Positions 7,359 to 13,345 of a stretch of 13,345 bases of DNA are shown here, in pieces (the first letter of the stretch is position 1; each line of letters opens with the position of its first letter). The notes below the pieces were generated by a model. That model was given only the letters and a program-made list of their open reading frames with translations, did no database searches and was not told the DNA's origin. The DNA is from Candidatus Hydrogenedentota bacterium (GTDB lineage Bacteria; Hydrogenedentota; Hydrogenedentia; Hydrogenedentales; SLHB01). The position numbers and the translations under genes are program-made. The stretch lies in the NCBI GenBank assembly GCA_035416745.1, contig DAOLNV010000119.1, forward strand, positions 1 through 13,345. Reading direction: 5' to 3'.

Positions 7359-9304
7359 GGTCCCGCCTGGACATGGTGCGCGCCACGCTCTATGTGCTGT
7401 TCGCCGCGGCCGCTCCCTGGGATGCTTTTCTATTCGTTCCCGGGCTCAACATTCGGCTGACGTGGCTGCTGACGCTCGCCGTCATCGCCCTCGAGTTTGC
7501 CGACTACCTGCATACGCGCCATGTCGGGGTACGCTTCGAATTGTTGTGGCCTTCGTGCGCGTTACTCATTCTGGCGCTGCCGCCGATGCGGGCCGTCCCC
7601 GCGCAGGGGGCCGCGGCCATTCTCCTCGGCATGACCGCCGCGCGATCGGCGGGACCGGCGCTCGCGCGCGACGTAGTAGCTGCGCTGGCCCTTTCTGTCG
7701 GCGCCCTCGCTGTGTACACGGTCATTTTCTTCTTTTTCCAGTTCCTCGCTCCCGCCCAGTCTCCTCCGCCTTCGGCATACTCGCTCGAGACAGGAATTCT
7801 CGCCCCGTTCGGACACACTATCACCGAGTGCGCGTTGATTCTGTTCGTCGGACTTGCCGCGGCAGCGTCGCGCTTCCTGCGCAACGACAGTGCCGCGACG
7901 TTCCCGCGCCGGATGCTTCTCGCGCTGGCGCTGCCGCTGTTTGTGGCGCTTGTCTGTCTGCTGAGTTTTTCTCTTGGCGCCGTGGGACGCTGGCGGCCTC
8001 CGGACCATTTCGCGTCAAAGGCCACGGCCCTCGCCGCGCTCATCGGGGGCTGGCTTCTGGCCCGAATCCTCGCCAAGTCGTTCATCCACTGGCGGGAGAT
8101 GCGCTACACGATTTCGGAAGACACCATGCACATATTGGCCGGGCTGGCCTTCTTTGCCTTGTTGTTTCCCCTGGAATTCCGCTTTTTCTGGGGTTTTCTC
8201 GCCGGTATCGCCGCGGGAGCGGCGCAGGCAGAGAGGCGCCTCGCTCCACTGCCGCCGAAGTGGGCTTTCGCGCTTGCACCTGTAGCGCTTCTCGTGTCAA
8301 TCAACATCAGCGGAGTGCATCCCGCCGACAAAAACAATCCGCGAAACTACGAAGTAGCCGCCCAACAGGATTTCGCCGGCGGCCAGTACGCCCGCCTTCA
8401 ATCGCGCATGGATTACTTCGAAACATCCTGGCCGGATGAGCGCCGCACCCATCTGTGGCGCGCGCGTGCGGCCCTCGCCAACGAATTGCTTCACGAAGCC
8501 GCGCATGAAATCACCATCGCGTGCCGGCCCGCGGACGAAGCCCGGCTCCTGCTTCCACCGCCGGATCCACAAGAGGTCGACGCGTTTCTGATACGCCTGC
8601 GCGACGCGTGTTCCCAGTCCGGTATCAAGACGGCGTCGCTGGCCCACATTCAGGGGCTTCTCGGCGCGGGGAAATTCAACCACGCCGAAGCGCTCCTCGA
8701 ACAGGCTCTCGAGGAATCCGCGGATATCGCCCTTCCCGAAGGGCTCAGCACGGACCTCGACACCGCGGCATATGGGTGCCCCTGTTCGTGGCCGTTGCGG
8801 GCCGCGGCGCTGAACACCGTCTGGACAGCCGATCTCGAGCAGCCGGCGGAATTGAAGGCAATGTTCCCGGAAGACCTGTCCGGCGCGCAATGGTTACGGC
8901 TGCTGTTGAGCTGGGGTGCGAACTTGCGGACGCCGCCGCCGGAGTTCCCGCGCGAGGCGCTTCCGCTGATCTGCATCGCGAAATGTCACCGCTCGAGCAT
9001 TGAATTGGCCTGCATCTCGGCTGATGCCCGGCTCGCGCGCACCGATTCCCTGACCACCGCCCCTGTCCGATATGACCCCGCGGCGCAATACATCGCACTG
9101 GAATTGGCGCCGCGGCCAATAAACCAACAGGCAACATGGCGCGGCCCCGAAAGCCCGTCTTCGGACAAGTGGACCATCTCGTTCGAGACTCAAGAGACGA
9201 TGGTCGCGGCCGTCGAGCTTCACAACGGCATCACGTTGACCTCGCAGCCGCCGACAAAACCGCTCCCCGCGCCCCAGACCCCCATCATCTGCATCTGGCT
9301 GTAA
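7355..9304 (+). CDS. Polytopic membrane protein with large C-terminal soluble domain
   Basis: A 649-aa protein starting at the ATG that overlaps the previous stop (ATGA), with GGAG (7343-7346) 8 nt upstream. A longer in-frame ATG at 7286 would lie inside the small ORF and is less likely. Residues 1-320 contain about nine to ten hydrophobic helices (for example 11-31, 36-52, 63-80, 108-132, 150-172, 186-210, 223-245). Residues 330-649 are soluble. They include helical pairs resembling TPR-like repeats (YARLQSRMDYFETSWPDERR; LLGAGKFNHAEALLEQALEE), a CPCSW motif and a Pro-rich end. The topology resembles O-antigen ligase/polymerase-like proteins that carry a C-terminal TPR domain, but I see no diagnostic motif, so this is a weak guess. 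It is co-transcribed with the 50-aa membrane protein. Confidence 0.75.
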   Translation: MRSRLDMVRATLYVLFAAAAPWDAFLFVPGLNIRLTWLLTLAVIALEFADYLHTRHVGVRFELLWPSCALLILALPPMRAVPAQGAAAILLGMTAARSAGPALARDVVAALALSVGALAVYTVIFFFFQFLAPAQSPPPSAYSLETGILAPFGHTITECALILFVGLAAAASRFLRNDSAATFPRRMLLALALPLFVALVCLLSFSLGAVGRWRPPDHFASKATALAALIGGWLLARILAKSFIHWREMRYTISEDTMHILAGLAFFALLFPLEFRFFWGFLAGIAAGAAQAERRLAPLPPKWAFALAPVALLVSINISGVHPADKNNPRNYEVAAQQDFAGGQYARLQSRMDYFETSWPDERRTHLWRARAALANELLHEAAHEITIACRPADEARLLLPPPDPQEVDAFLIRLRDACSQSGIKTASLAHIQGLLGAGKFNHAEALLEQALEESADIALPEGLSTDLDTAAYGCPCSWPLRAAALNTVWTADLEQPAELKAMFPEDLSGAQWLRLLLSWGANLRTPPPEFPREALPLICIAKCHRSSIELACISADARLARTDSLTTAPVRYDPAAQYIALELAPRPINQQATWRGPESPSSDKWTISFETQETMVAAVELHNGITLTSQPPTKPLPAPQTPIICIWL

Positions 9305-9616
9305 GGAAACTCGCCCGGACCACGCAGCGCGTTCTCGGGACGACTTTCTTTGGACCTGACCCATGCGCTCAGTGAGAACAATCAATGGCCTCTGACCAAG
9401 TTCCGGAGAATGTCTTGTCTTGTTCATACGGCAGCTTGCGCAAATAACCAGGCGGCTGTCATCCGTGGTGGAGTGGATGCGGCGAGTGTTTGACAGGCTC
9501 TCTTGTTCGATGCAGGACCCCGCAATGCATCCAATTTGAATACCCGGCCGCGGCATTGCCTCAGAGTCCCGCGACATCTCCGCCTTGCTGAGCGGAAACA
9601 TCGAACCTCGCTCGAG
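9305..9616. other. Intergenic region, no gene seen
   Basis: Between the large membrane protein and the tRNA promoter I find no convincing reading frame or RNA fold. A partial inverted repeat (CCCG at about 9314, CGGG at about 9336) before a short T-rich stretch could weakly terminate the membrane protein transcript. Confidence 0.5.
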
Positions 9617-9646
9617 TTGACTTCCGCCCTCGCCGAATTGTATGAT
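9617..9646 (+). promoter_or_regulatory. Promoter of the tRNA-Phe/tRNA-Thr unit
   Basis: TTGACT (9617-9622), an 18-nt spacer and TATGAT (9641-9646). Transcription would begin near 9653, only a few nucleotides before the mature tRNA-Phe 5' end. Confidence 0.75.
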
Positions 9647-9655
9647 TTCACCCGT

Positions 9656-9731
<76 letters not shown>

Positions 9732-9739
9732 TTTTTTTC

Positions 9740-9815
9740 GCTGGAGTAGCTCAGTCGGTAGAGCGCATCACTCGTAATGATGAGGTCGGGGGTTCGATTC
9801 CCCCCTCCAGCTCCA
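9740..9815 (+). tRNA. tRNA-Thr(CGT)
   Basis: A 76-nt cloverleaf with encoded CCA. The acceptor is GCTGGAG/CTCCAGC, the anticodon stem CATCA/TGATG with loop CTCGTAA (anticodon CGT), and the T arm GGGGG/CCCCC around TTCGATT. With the TGT and GGT species at the left edge, the window carries three threonine tRNAs that together read all four ACN codons. Confidence 0.97.
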
Positions 9816-9823
9816 TGAAACGC

Positions 9824-9860
9824 AAGGACTTGCAGGATTTCCCGTGGGTCCTTTTTCTTT
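9824..9860 (+). terminator. Probable terminator of the tRNA-Phe/tRNA-Thr unit
   Basis: AAGGAC (9824-9829) pairs with GTCCTT (9848-9853) and is followed by a T-rich run (CTTTTTCTTT to 9860). The loop is long (18 nt), so the call rests on the T-tract and on the position just after the last tRNA. Confidence 0.55.
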
Positions 9861-11206
9861 GTCTTAACGCCGCATTAACTCCAAGAAGTCCCGGTTCACT
9901 GGGTATCGCCGGTGTGTTTGGGCATGCCCTTCCCCCGCGTCATCCCGATTCAGCGTCGACAGTGATACATGCCGAAAGCGCTGACAGAACTGACAAAACC
10001 CCTCCGTCGGCTTTTTCCCTTCGAGCGCTTCTTGACTTGCGATGCAGCGGATTCTCTGCCGCGGCCAGCCGAGTGCAGACTGGTTGGGCGGCATGCGCCA
10101 GGGCATAGTGCCGGCTGGCACCCGCGAGAAAAGCCCTCGGTGTCGCGCGGCGAGCGGAGATGGGGCACAACCTTCATCGAAGGCCAGAGTGCTTCACCAC
10201 GCCGCGGGAAAGGCTCGTCGATGCGTTTGGCGCGTTGCTTCTCGCTGCATGCGTGGGAATGGAAAGTGGTTGTCGAAGCCAATATGAGAAGGCACCTCAA
10301 TGATGGCTCTACGTGGGCAGCATCCCTCAGCCTACAGTCGAGAGTTTTGTCTCAGCTCGCGCCGTGGCTGAGATGCGGAGCCCGGCCGCACGCCCCTGCA
10401 TCGCCGACAAGTCCGCGCCCCGCGACAGGAACGGCCTTGCTCGAGAGCGGGACATGTCGAAGGGGCGGAGCATGTGCCGCACCTCTTGTGCTGAGCGTGG
10501 AGTGAACAGGTGAGCTGATGAAGCGCAGCAAGGCCGTGCTAGTCCTGCTATTCCTGCTAGTCTCGGAGACGCGCCTTTCCCATGCACGCCCCGCCAGCCC
10601 GCGAGCAGCGAGGCGCATGCGTTCGGCACAACCGCCGTCGAGTCATGAAACATGGCGGCCGTGTGCGTGCTGATTCGGCAGGGCGCCGAGGCCGATCGGT
10701 TTTCCGCTTCCGGAGCGAGCGAGCGGCCCGTCCGTCGGGGCATCGAGTAACCGCGGCCAGCTAGCGCGTGCGGAGAAGACCGAGGGGGGGCGAGGGGGGA
10801 AACGCGACCAGGAGGCGATGTGTACAGTCGTTCGCACAAAATTTGTGAAATTTTTGAACACCCTTGTTTACGCACGTGCACCGTGAGCTATCGGTGTTCA
10901 TTGTGTCCTTGCGCATGGCCCGTTTTTCACATGATGTATCGACGTCTTTCGCCGACTCGCCCATTCCCGGAGGCGAATCATCTATGCGGTCTGCCCTTCT
11001 CCTGTAACCCAGCTATCTTCGTATCAATACTGTGACCAAGTCATCCCCCGTCCAAAGGGGTTATCTGCGGCCACAGGTTCGAATTTCCCCATCTGCAGCC
11101 CGCGGGTCCGCGGATCGATTGGTTGGACCGAGCCGATTCAGTCAGACGGGGGCACGGCCTCAGCATGTCGTTGACGGGCTGGCCCACAAAACGCGGAGGC
11201 ATGGCG
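9861..11206. other. Gene-poor region, about 1.35 kb
   Basis: No convincing gene is seen. The open frames here are Arg/Pro/Ser-rich and overlap one another on both strands, as expected from GC-rich non-coding DNA. Seen by eye: a GTGCC-GGCT-GGCAC hairpin near 10110; an AT-richer patch at about 10830-10910 with the inverted repeat TGAACAC/GTGTTCA and an inner CACCG/CGGTG stem; and a signal-peptide-like short ORF at 10518. It may be decayed genes or genome-specific interspersed sequence. Confidence 0.4.
10518..10673 (+). CDS. Doubtful short ORF with signal-peptide-like N-terminus
   Basis: A 51-aa frame beginning MKRSKAVLVLLFLLVSETRL: basic n-region, hydrophobic core, then a polar Arg/Pro/Ser-rich end. 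AGGTGA lies 5-6 nt before the ATG. No family is recognised and the downstream half looks like GC-rich noise. It could be the head of a decayed secreted protein gene or chance. Confidence 0.2.
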   Translation: MKRSKAVLVLLFLLVSETRLSHARPASPRAARRMRSAQPPSSHETWRPCAC

Positions 11207-11611
11207 TTATCTCCAGGTGACCTTCGGCGGCTTCCGTTTCGGCCACCGCGAGAACGTCTGCTCCGGGCAGCCCAGCGCCAAGGCGCCGTGAGCCCGGTGC
11301 GTCCTCGGGACACCCAGAAAGTCGGGTATGCTCCGGTCCCGTCCGCACGCGCCCACCAGGTATCCCACCAGGAAGCTCCCCAGCCCCATGGTTTGGGCAA
11401 GTAGCGACGCATTGTGCAGCGCCAGCATTGCGTTGGCCTCGGGCAGGTGGATGTTCCCCTCGACATGAGCCACAATTCGTGAATCTTCGTTGCCGATGAG
11501 CAACAACTGGCCGCCAGTGAGGAGGGAAGCGAGAACGAGGTTTTGTCCGGAAGCCGCTTGCGTATCCTCGGTGGGCGGTGCCTTTTGTGATATACTGCAT
11601 TCATCTAGCAT
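11207..11611 (-). pseudogene. C-terminal fragment of a nitroreductase-family flavoprotein
   Basis: The minus frame keeps a recognisable nitroreductase C-terminus: EANAMLALHNASLLAQTMGL (the helix near the FMN site), GYLVGACGRDRSIPDFLGVP, then HGALALGCPEQTFSRWP and the family-typical KPPKVTWR ending followed directly by a stop. Intact members are roughly 180-280 aa, some with an N-terminal 4Fe-4S domain. Here only about 110-120 residues look homologous and the frame is closed by a TAG at 11633-11635. The in-frame ATG at 11611 has no real ribosome binding site. I see no N-terminal half in other frames upstream. Most likely a decapitated relic left by a deletion or rearrangement. Confidence 0.7.
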
Positions 11612-11868
11612 CCTATGGACGCGCTGGCTGTTCTACGGGGGATTGACGCAAGGCAATGGGATGTAGAGAGGAGAACGAAGGGGCGCTATACAGAGGCCCT
11701 ATATCCCCCCTGCGTTCTTTGCAGAACATGACTTGATGCTCTGCAAATCACAGGCTGTGTGCCAGCATTGCCGGAGGGGTTTGGTGCCGCAATCGCGCGG
11801 CTCAAAGGTGTTGTGAAGAAAACACATATCCGTTGTTTAGCCCACAGATTCATAAAGAAGGACTACGC
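11612..11868. other. Junction between nitroreductase relic and orphan gene
   Basis: No gene is identified. One plus-strand frame is open from 11732 and closes with a TGA that overlaps the next gene's ATG (ATGA at 11869-11872). It has no plausible start codon with a ribosome binding site (a GTG at 11759 is the only candidate) and no family is recognised. No clear promoter for the downstream gene is seen. Confidence 0.4.
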
Positions 11869-12711
11869 ATGAGCATTTTCGAAAAGCCCGGATACCAGAT
11901 CGACCGACCCGAACCTTCGCAGCTGTTCTTGAAGGCTCGCAACATTGCTGGATTACGGTTGCAGGAGCAGTTCAACAAGAACAACGGATGCGTCGAAGAA
12001 TCTCGCGATTACAAGTGGATCAAGGCTGAGTTGACTTGTCCATCATTCGACCATCTTACCTTCGGCTATAAGAATCAGGTGTTTTCCGTCTTGGTTGACC
12101 TGCGCGATTCCCAGCAGTCTTATCTCTCGAGGCAGGAGCGTGACCGTTTCATCACGGCCACAACGGAGAACAACCTCGTTCCCTGTCTCTTTCCAATCAT
12201 GCTTCCGGAGCTGAAGCCAGCACATGCAGAATGGAACCTGACACATATCACCACAGGAAAGAGCGTTGTCCCAAACGAGGTGGCTACGGACGAGAACATG
12301 CCAATGTCCGAATGGGAGCTGCACAACTTCGTCATTCAAATTGTCAGAAACCACCTTGAGCACGACAAGCGGAGCAGGATCTTGTCCTTCTGCGATATTC
12401 TCCAGATAAACCCCCAGATATGGTTTGATGATGCTGCTGGAAATACATGTTGGGTGCTTGTTCGCCACTTGAAGCAACCCGAAGATGGAGCGATATCGAA
12501 GTGGATCGGTCTGGAGAAACTCAATCCACCGCTCAAGGGCTATGATGGGTTCTTTGCTGGCGTGTCCCTTGCTTCGTCGGCGCCCATTCTGCACGACCAA
12601 CAGGGAAATCTCATCCCGTTATCCGAACGGTTTTCAGGAAAGGCGCCTCTATACAGAGGGGACCAATTCTATATAGAGTTCGATGGTCTTCAGAGAATTC
12701 ACGTGCCGTGA
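11869..12711 (+). CDS. Uncharacterised 280-aa protein
   Basis: The ATG at 11869 has AAGAAGGA 6 nt upstream and is preferred over an in-frame ATG 36 nt earlier that lacks a site. The protein is soluble: no signal peptide, no membrane segment. It is rich in aromatic and acidic residues and looks like a single compact globular protein. Conspicuous stretches are the N-terminus MSIFEKPGYQIDRPEPSQLF, SFDHLTFGYKNQVFSVLVDL, MSEWELHNFVIQIVRNHL, NPQIWFDDAAGNTCWVLVRH and the C-terminus LYRGDQFYIEFDGLQRIHVP. I cannot assign a domain. The sequence is visibly less GC-rich (sampled lines about 50-55%) than the dehydrogenase or membrane genes. It sits between a gene relic and an IS-interrupted gene, suggesting acquisition by transfer. 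The reading frame itself is convincing; the function is unknown. Confidence 0.75.
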   Translation: MSIFEKPGYQIDRPEPSQLFLKARNIAGLRLQEQFNKNNGCVEESRDYKWIKAELTCPSFDHLTFGYKNQVFSVLVDLRDSQQSYLSRQERDRFITATTENNLVPCLFPIMLPELKPAHAEWNLTHITTGKSVVPNEVATDENMPMSEWELHNFVIQIVRNHLEHDKRSRILSFCDILQINPQIWFDDAAGNTCWVLVRHLKQPEDGAISKWIGLEKLNPPLKGYDGFFAGVSLASSAPILHDQQGNLIPLSERFSGKAPLYRGDQFYIEFDGLQRIHVP

Positions 12712-12740
12712 CAGAGCGAGCACAACACCCGGACGGAGGC

Positions 12741-12756
12741 GGCGCTTGACAGCGCC
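12741..12756. repeat. Short perfect hairpin after the orphan gene
   Basis: GGCGCT-TGAC-AGCGCC is a 6-bp stem with a 4-nt loop, 30 nt after the orphan gene stop. There is no T-tract, so any terminator role would be weak. Confidence 0.35.
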
Positions 12757-12814
12757 CCTCAGCCGGCCCACTTGCCCCGGGGCGTTCACAAGTCGCCTAT
12801 CGAGTCTTTTACCA

Positions 12815-12843
12815 TTGACACACCAAACCCCCTCCAATAGAAT
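12815..12843 (+). promoter_or_regulatory. Sigma-70 promoter of the lipoprotein gene
   Basis: A perfect TTGACA (12815-12820), an ideal 17-nt spacer and TAGAAT (12838-12843, five of six). The start would be near 12850, giving a leader of about 73 nt before the ATG at 12923. Confidence 0.85.
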
Positions 12844-12922
12844 CGGGTTGTGCGCGTCTCTCAAATGCAGGTGCAACAATAGGGCATGTCTTTACGTGCC
12901 TTGGTTCTGGAGGGATGCAAAA

Positions 12923-13333
12923 ATGCGTGACTTCCTTGGCTGTCCTTACGGGATTCTTGTCCTCTCCACACTTCTTATCGCCGCCGCGGTGGTCGGTTGT
13001 CCGCCGGCCGATGACGATGATGGCGGTGAGGAGGAAACCATCTGGCTTCCGGGGAACGTGCCGCTGGTGATGGTGTGGATTCCCGGAGGGACCTTTATGA
13101 TGGGCCGGTATTCTGGCGAAGAGAACAGTTCCTGGTCTGAAGATCCGCAGCATCAGGTGACGGTGCCGGGATTCTGGATGGGTAAGTATGAGGTAACTCA
13201 AGCCCAGTGGGAAGCGGTGGTGGGTACAAATCCGTCGTACTTTGCTGGGGCCAACCGTCCCGTGGAGCAAGTGACCTGGAACGATGTGAAGTGTCAAACC
13301 ACATTAGAAATGTCCTCAGTCTTATCTCGTTAG
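12923..13333 (+). pseudogene. FGE-sulfatase-domain lipoprotein, interrupted by an insertion sequence
   Basis: The start ATG has GGAGGG 8 nt upstream. Residues 1-26 form a lipoprotein signal: a hydrophobic core and the lipobox VVGC with C26 as the lipidated cysteine, followed by an acidic linker (PPADDDDGGEEE). From about residue 47 the sequence is the N-terminal part of a formylglycine-generating-enzyme / SUMF1-like domain: MVWIPGGTFMMGRYSGEE, HQVTVPGFWMGKYEVTQAQW, then RPVEQVTWNDVK. Homology stops sharply at codon 123 (13291). The next 13 codons and the stop at 13331-13333 come from inserted DNA. Family domains run over 200 residues, so the C-terminal catalytic/binding part is lost or displaced beyond the insertion. 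Membrane-anchored FGE-like proteins of this kind are often not true sulfatase activators. Confidence 0.8.
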
Positions 13334-13345
13334 AAATGTCCTCTT
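13292..13345. mobile_element. Terminus of an insertion sequence, probably IS481-like (continues outside window)
   Basis: Directly after the last homologous codon the sequence changes to TGTCAAACCACATTAGAAAT and onward, starting with TGT. The 14-bp motif TTAGAAATGTCCTC occurs twice (13304-13317 and 13330-13343) as a direct repeat with a 26-nt period, as expected of tandem transposase-binding boxes at an IS end. A TGT start and boxes of this type recall IS481-family ends. The transposase gene and other end are not in the window, so the family call is from memory of end sequences only. Confidence 0.6.

Noticed and set aside
10327..10881. 184-codon minus-strand frame in the gene-poor region
   Set aside because: Arg/Ser/Pro-rich low-quality composition with overlapping open frames on both strands and no motif; typical of non-coding GC-rich DNA.
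11060..11095. tRNA/tmRNA-like T-loop (AGGTTCGAATTTCCCC) in the gene-poor region
   Set aside because: The flanking bases do not form a 5-bp T stem and no acceptor or anticodon arm can be built around it.
11685..12662. Shared 11-mer CTATACAGAGG near 11685 and 12650, flanking the orphan gene
   Set aside because: Only 11 bases match, the flanks are unrelated and the second copy is inside the coding sequence; too weak to call attachment sites.

Overview
This is a 13.3-kb piece of a high-GC bacterial chromosome. The best anchor is at the left edge: a minus-strand tRNA-Thr(TGT)-tRNA-Tyr(GTA)-tRNA-Gly(TCC)-tRNA-Thr(GGT) cluster running into the first 18 codons of EF-Tu (tuf), a widely conserved bacterial arrangement. 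All six tRNA genes in the window encode their 3' CCA. A Tat-exported sugar phosphate isomerase-like protein, a stand-alone sigma region 4 protein, a formylglycine-generating-enzyme-like lipoprotein and a fused E1 alpha/beta dehydrogenase together would fit an uncultured Planctomycetes/Hydrogenedentota-type lineage. That placement is a guess, because no phylogenetic marker is complete here.

Layout. 1-673: tuf 5' end, four tRNAs and a strong promoter (minus). 790-1686: secreted TIM-barrel isomerase/epimerase (plus). 1773-2195: sigma region 4-like regulator (minus). Its long upstream region holds a small ORF with a perfect ribosome binding site and, further out, a highly structured minus-strand RNA ending in a strong intrinsic terminator (about 2379-2590). 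2864-4143: a near-consensus sigma-54 promoter followed by a receiver-histidine kinase fusion (plus). 4552-7098: one-piece E1 alpha-beta 2-oxoacid dehydrogenase (plus). 7143-9304: an extended -10 promoter, a 50-aa membrane protein and a translationally coupled 649-aa polytopic membrane protein (plus). 9617-9860: promoter, tRNA-Phe, tRNA-Thr(CGT) and probable terminator (plus). 9861-11868: gene-poor DNA containing the decapitated C-terminus of a nitroreductase. 11869-12711: an unrecognised 280-aa protein of visibly lower GC. 12815-13345: promoter and start of a lipoprotein with an FGE-sulfatase domain, cut by the end of what looks like an IS481-type insertion sequence.

The left two thirds are ordinary, well-packed chromosome: translation genes, central metabolism and signal transduction. 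The right third (9.9-13.3 kb) looks accessory, with a broken gene, an orphan gene of different composition and an IS insertion. The item most worth following is the structured minus-strand RNA upstream of the sigma-like gene. It could be a free-standing 6S-like RNA. It could instead be a terminator/antiterminator leader, because one strand of its closing helix is complementary to the terminator arm.
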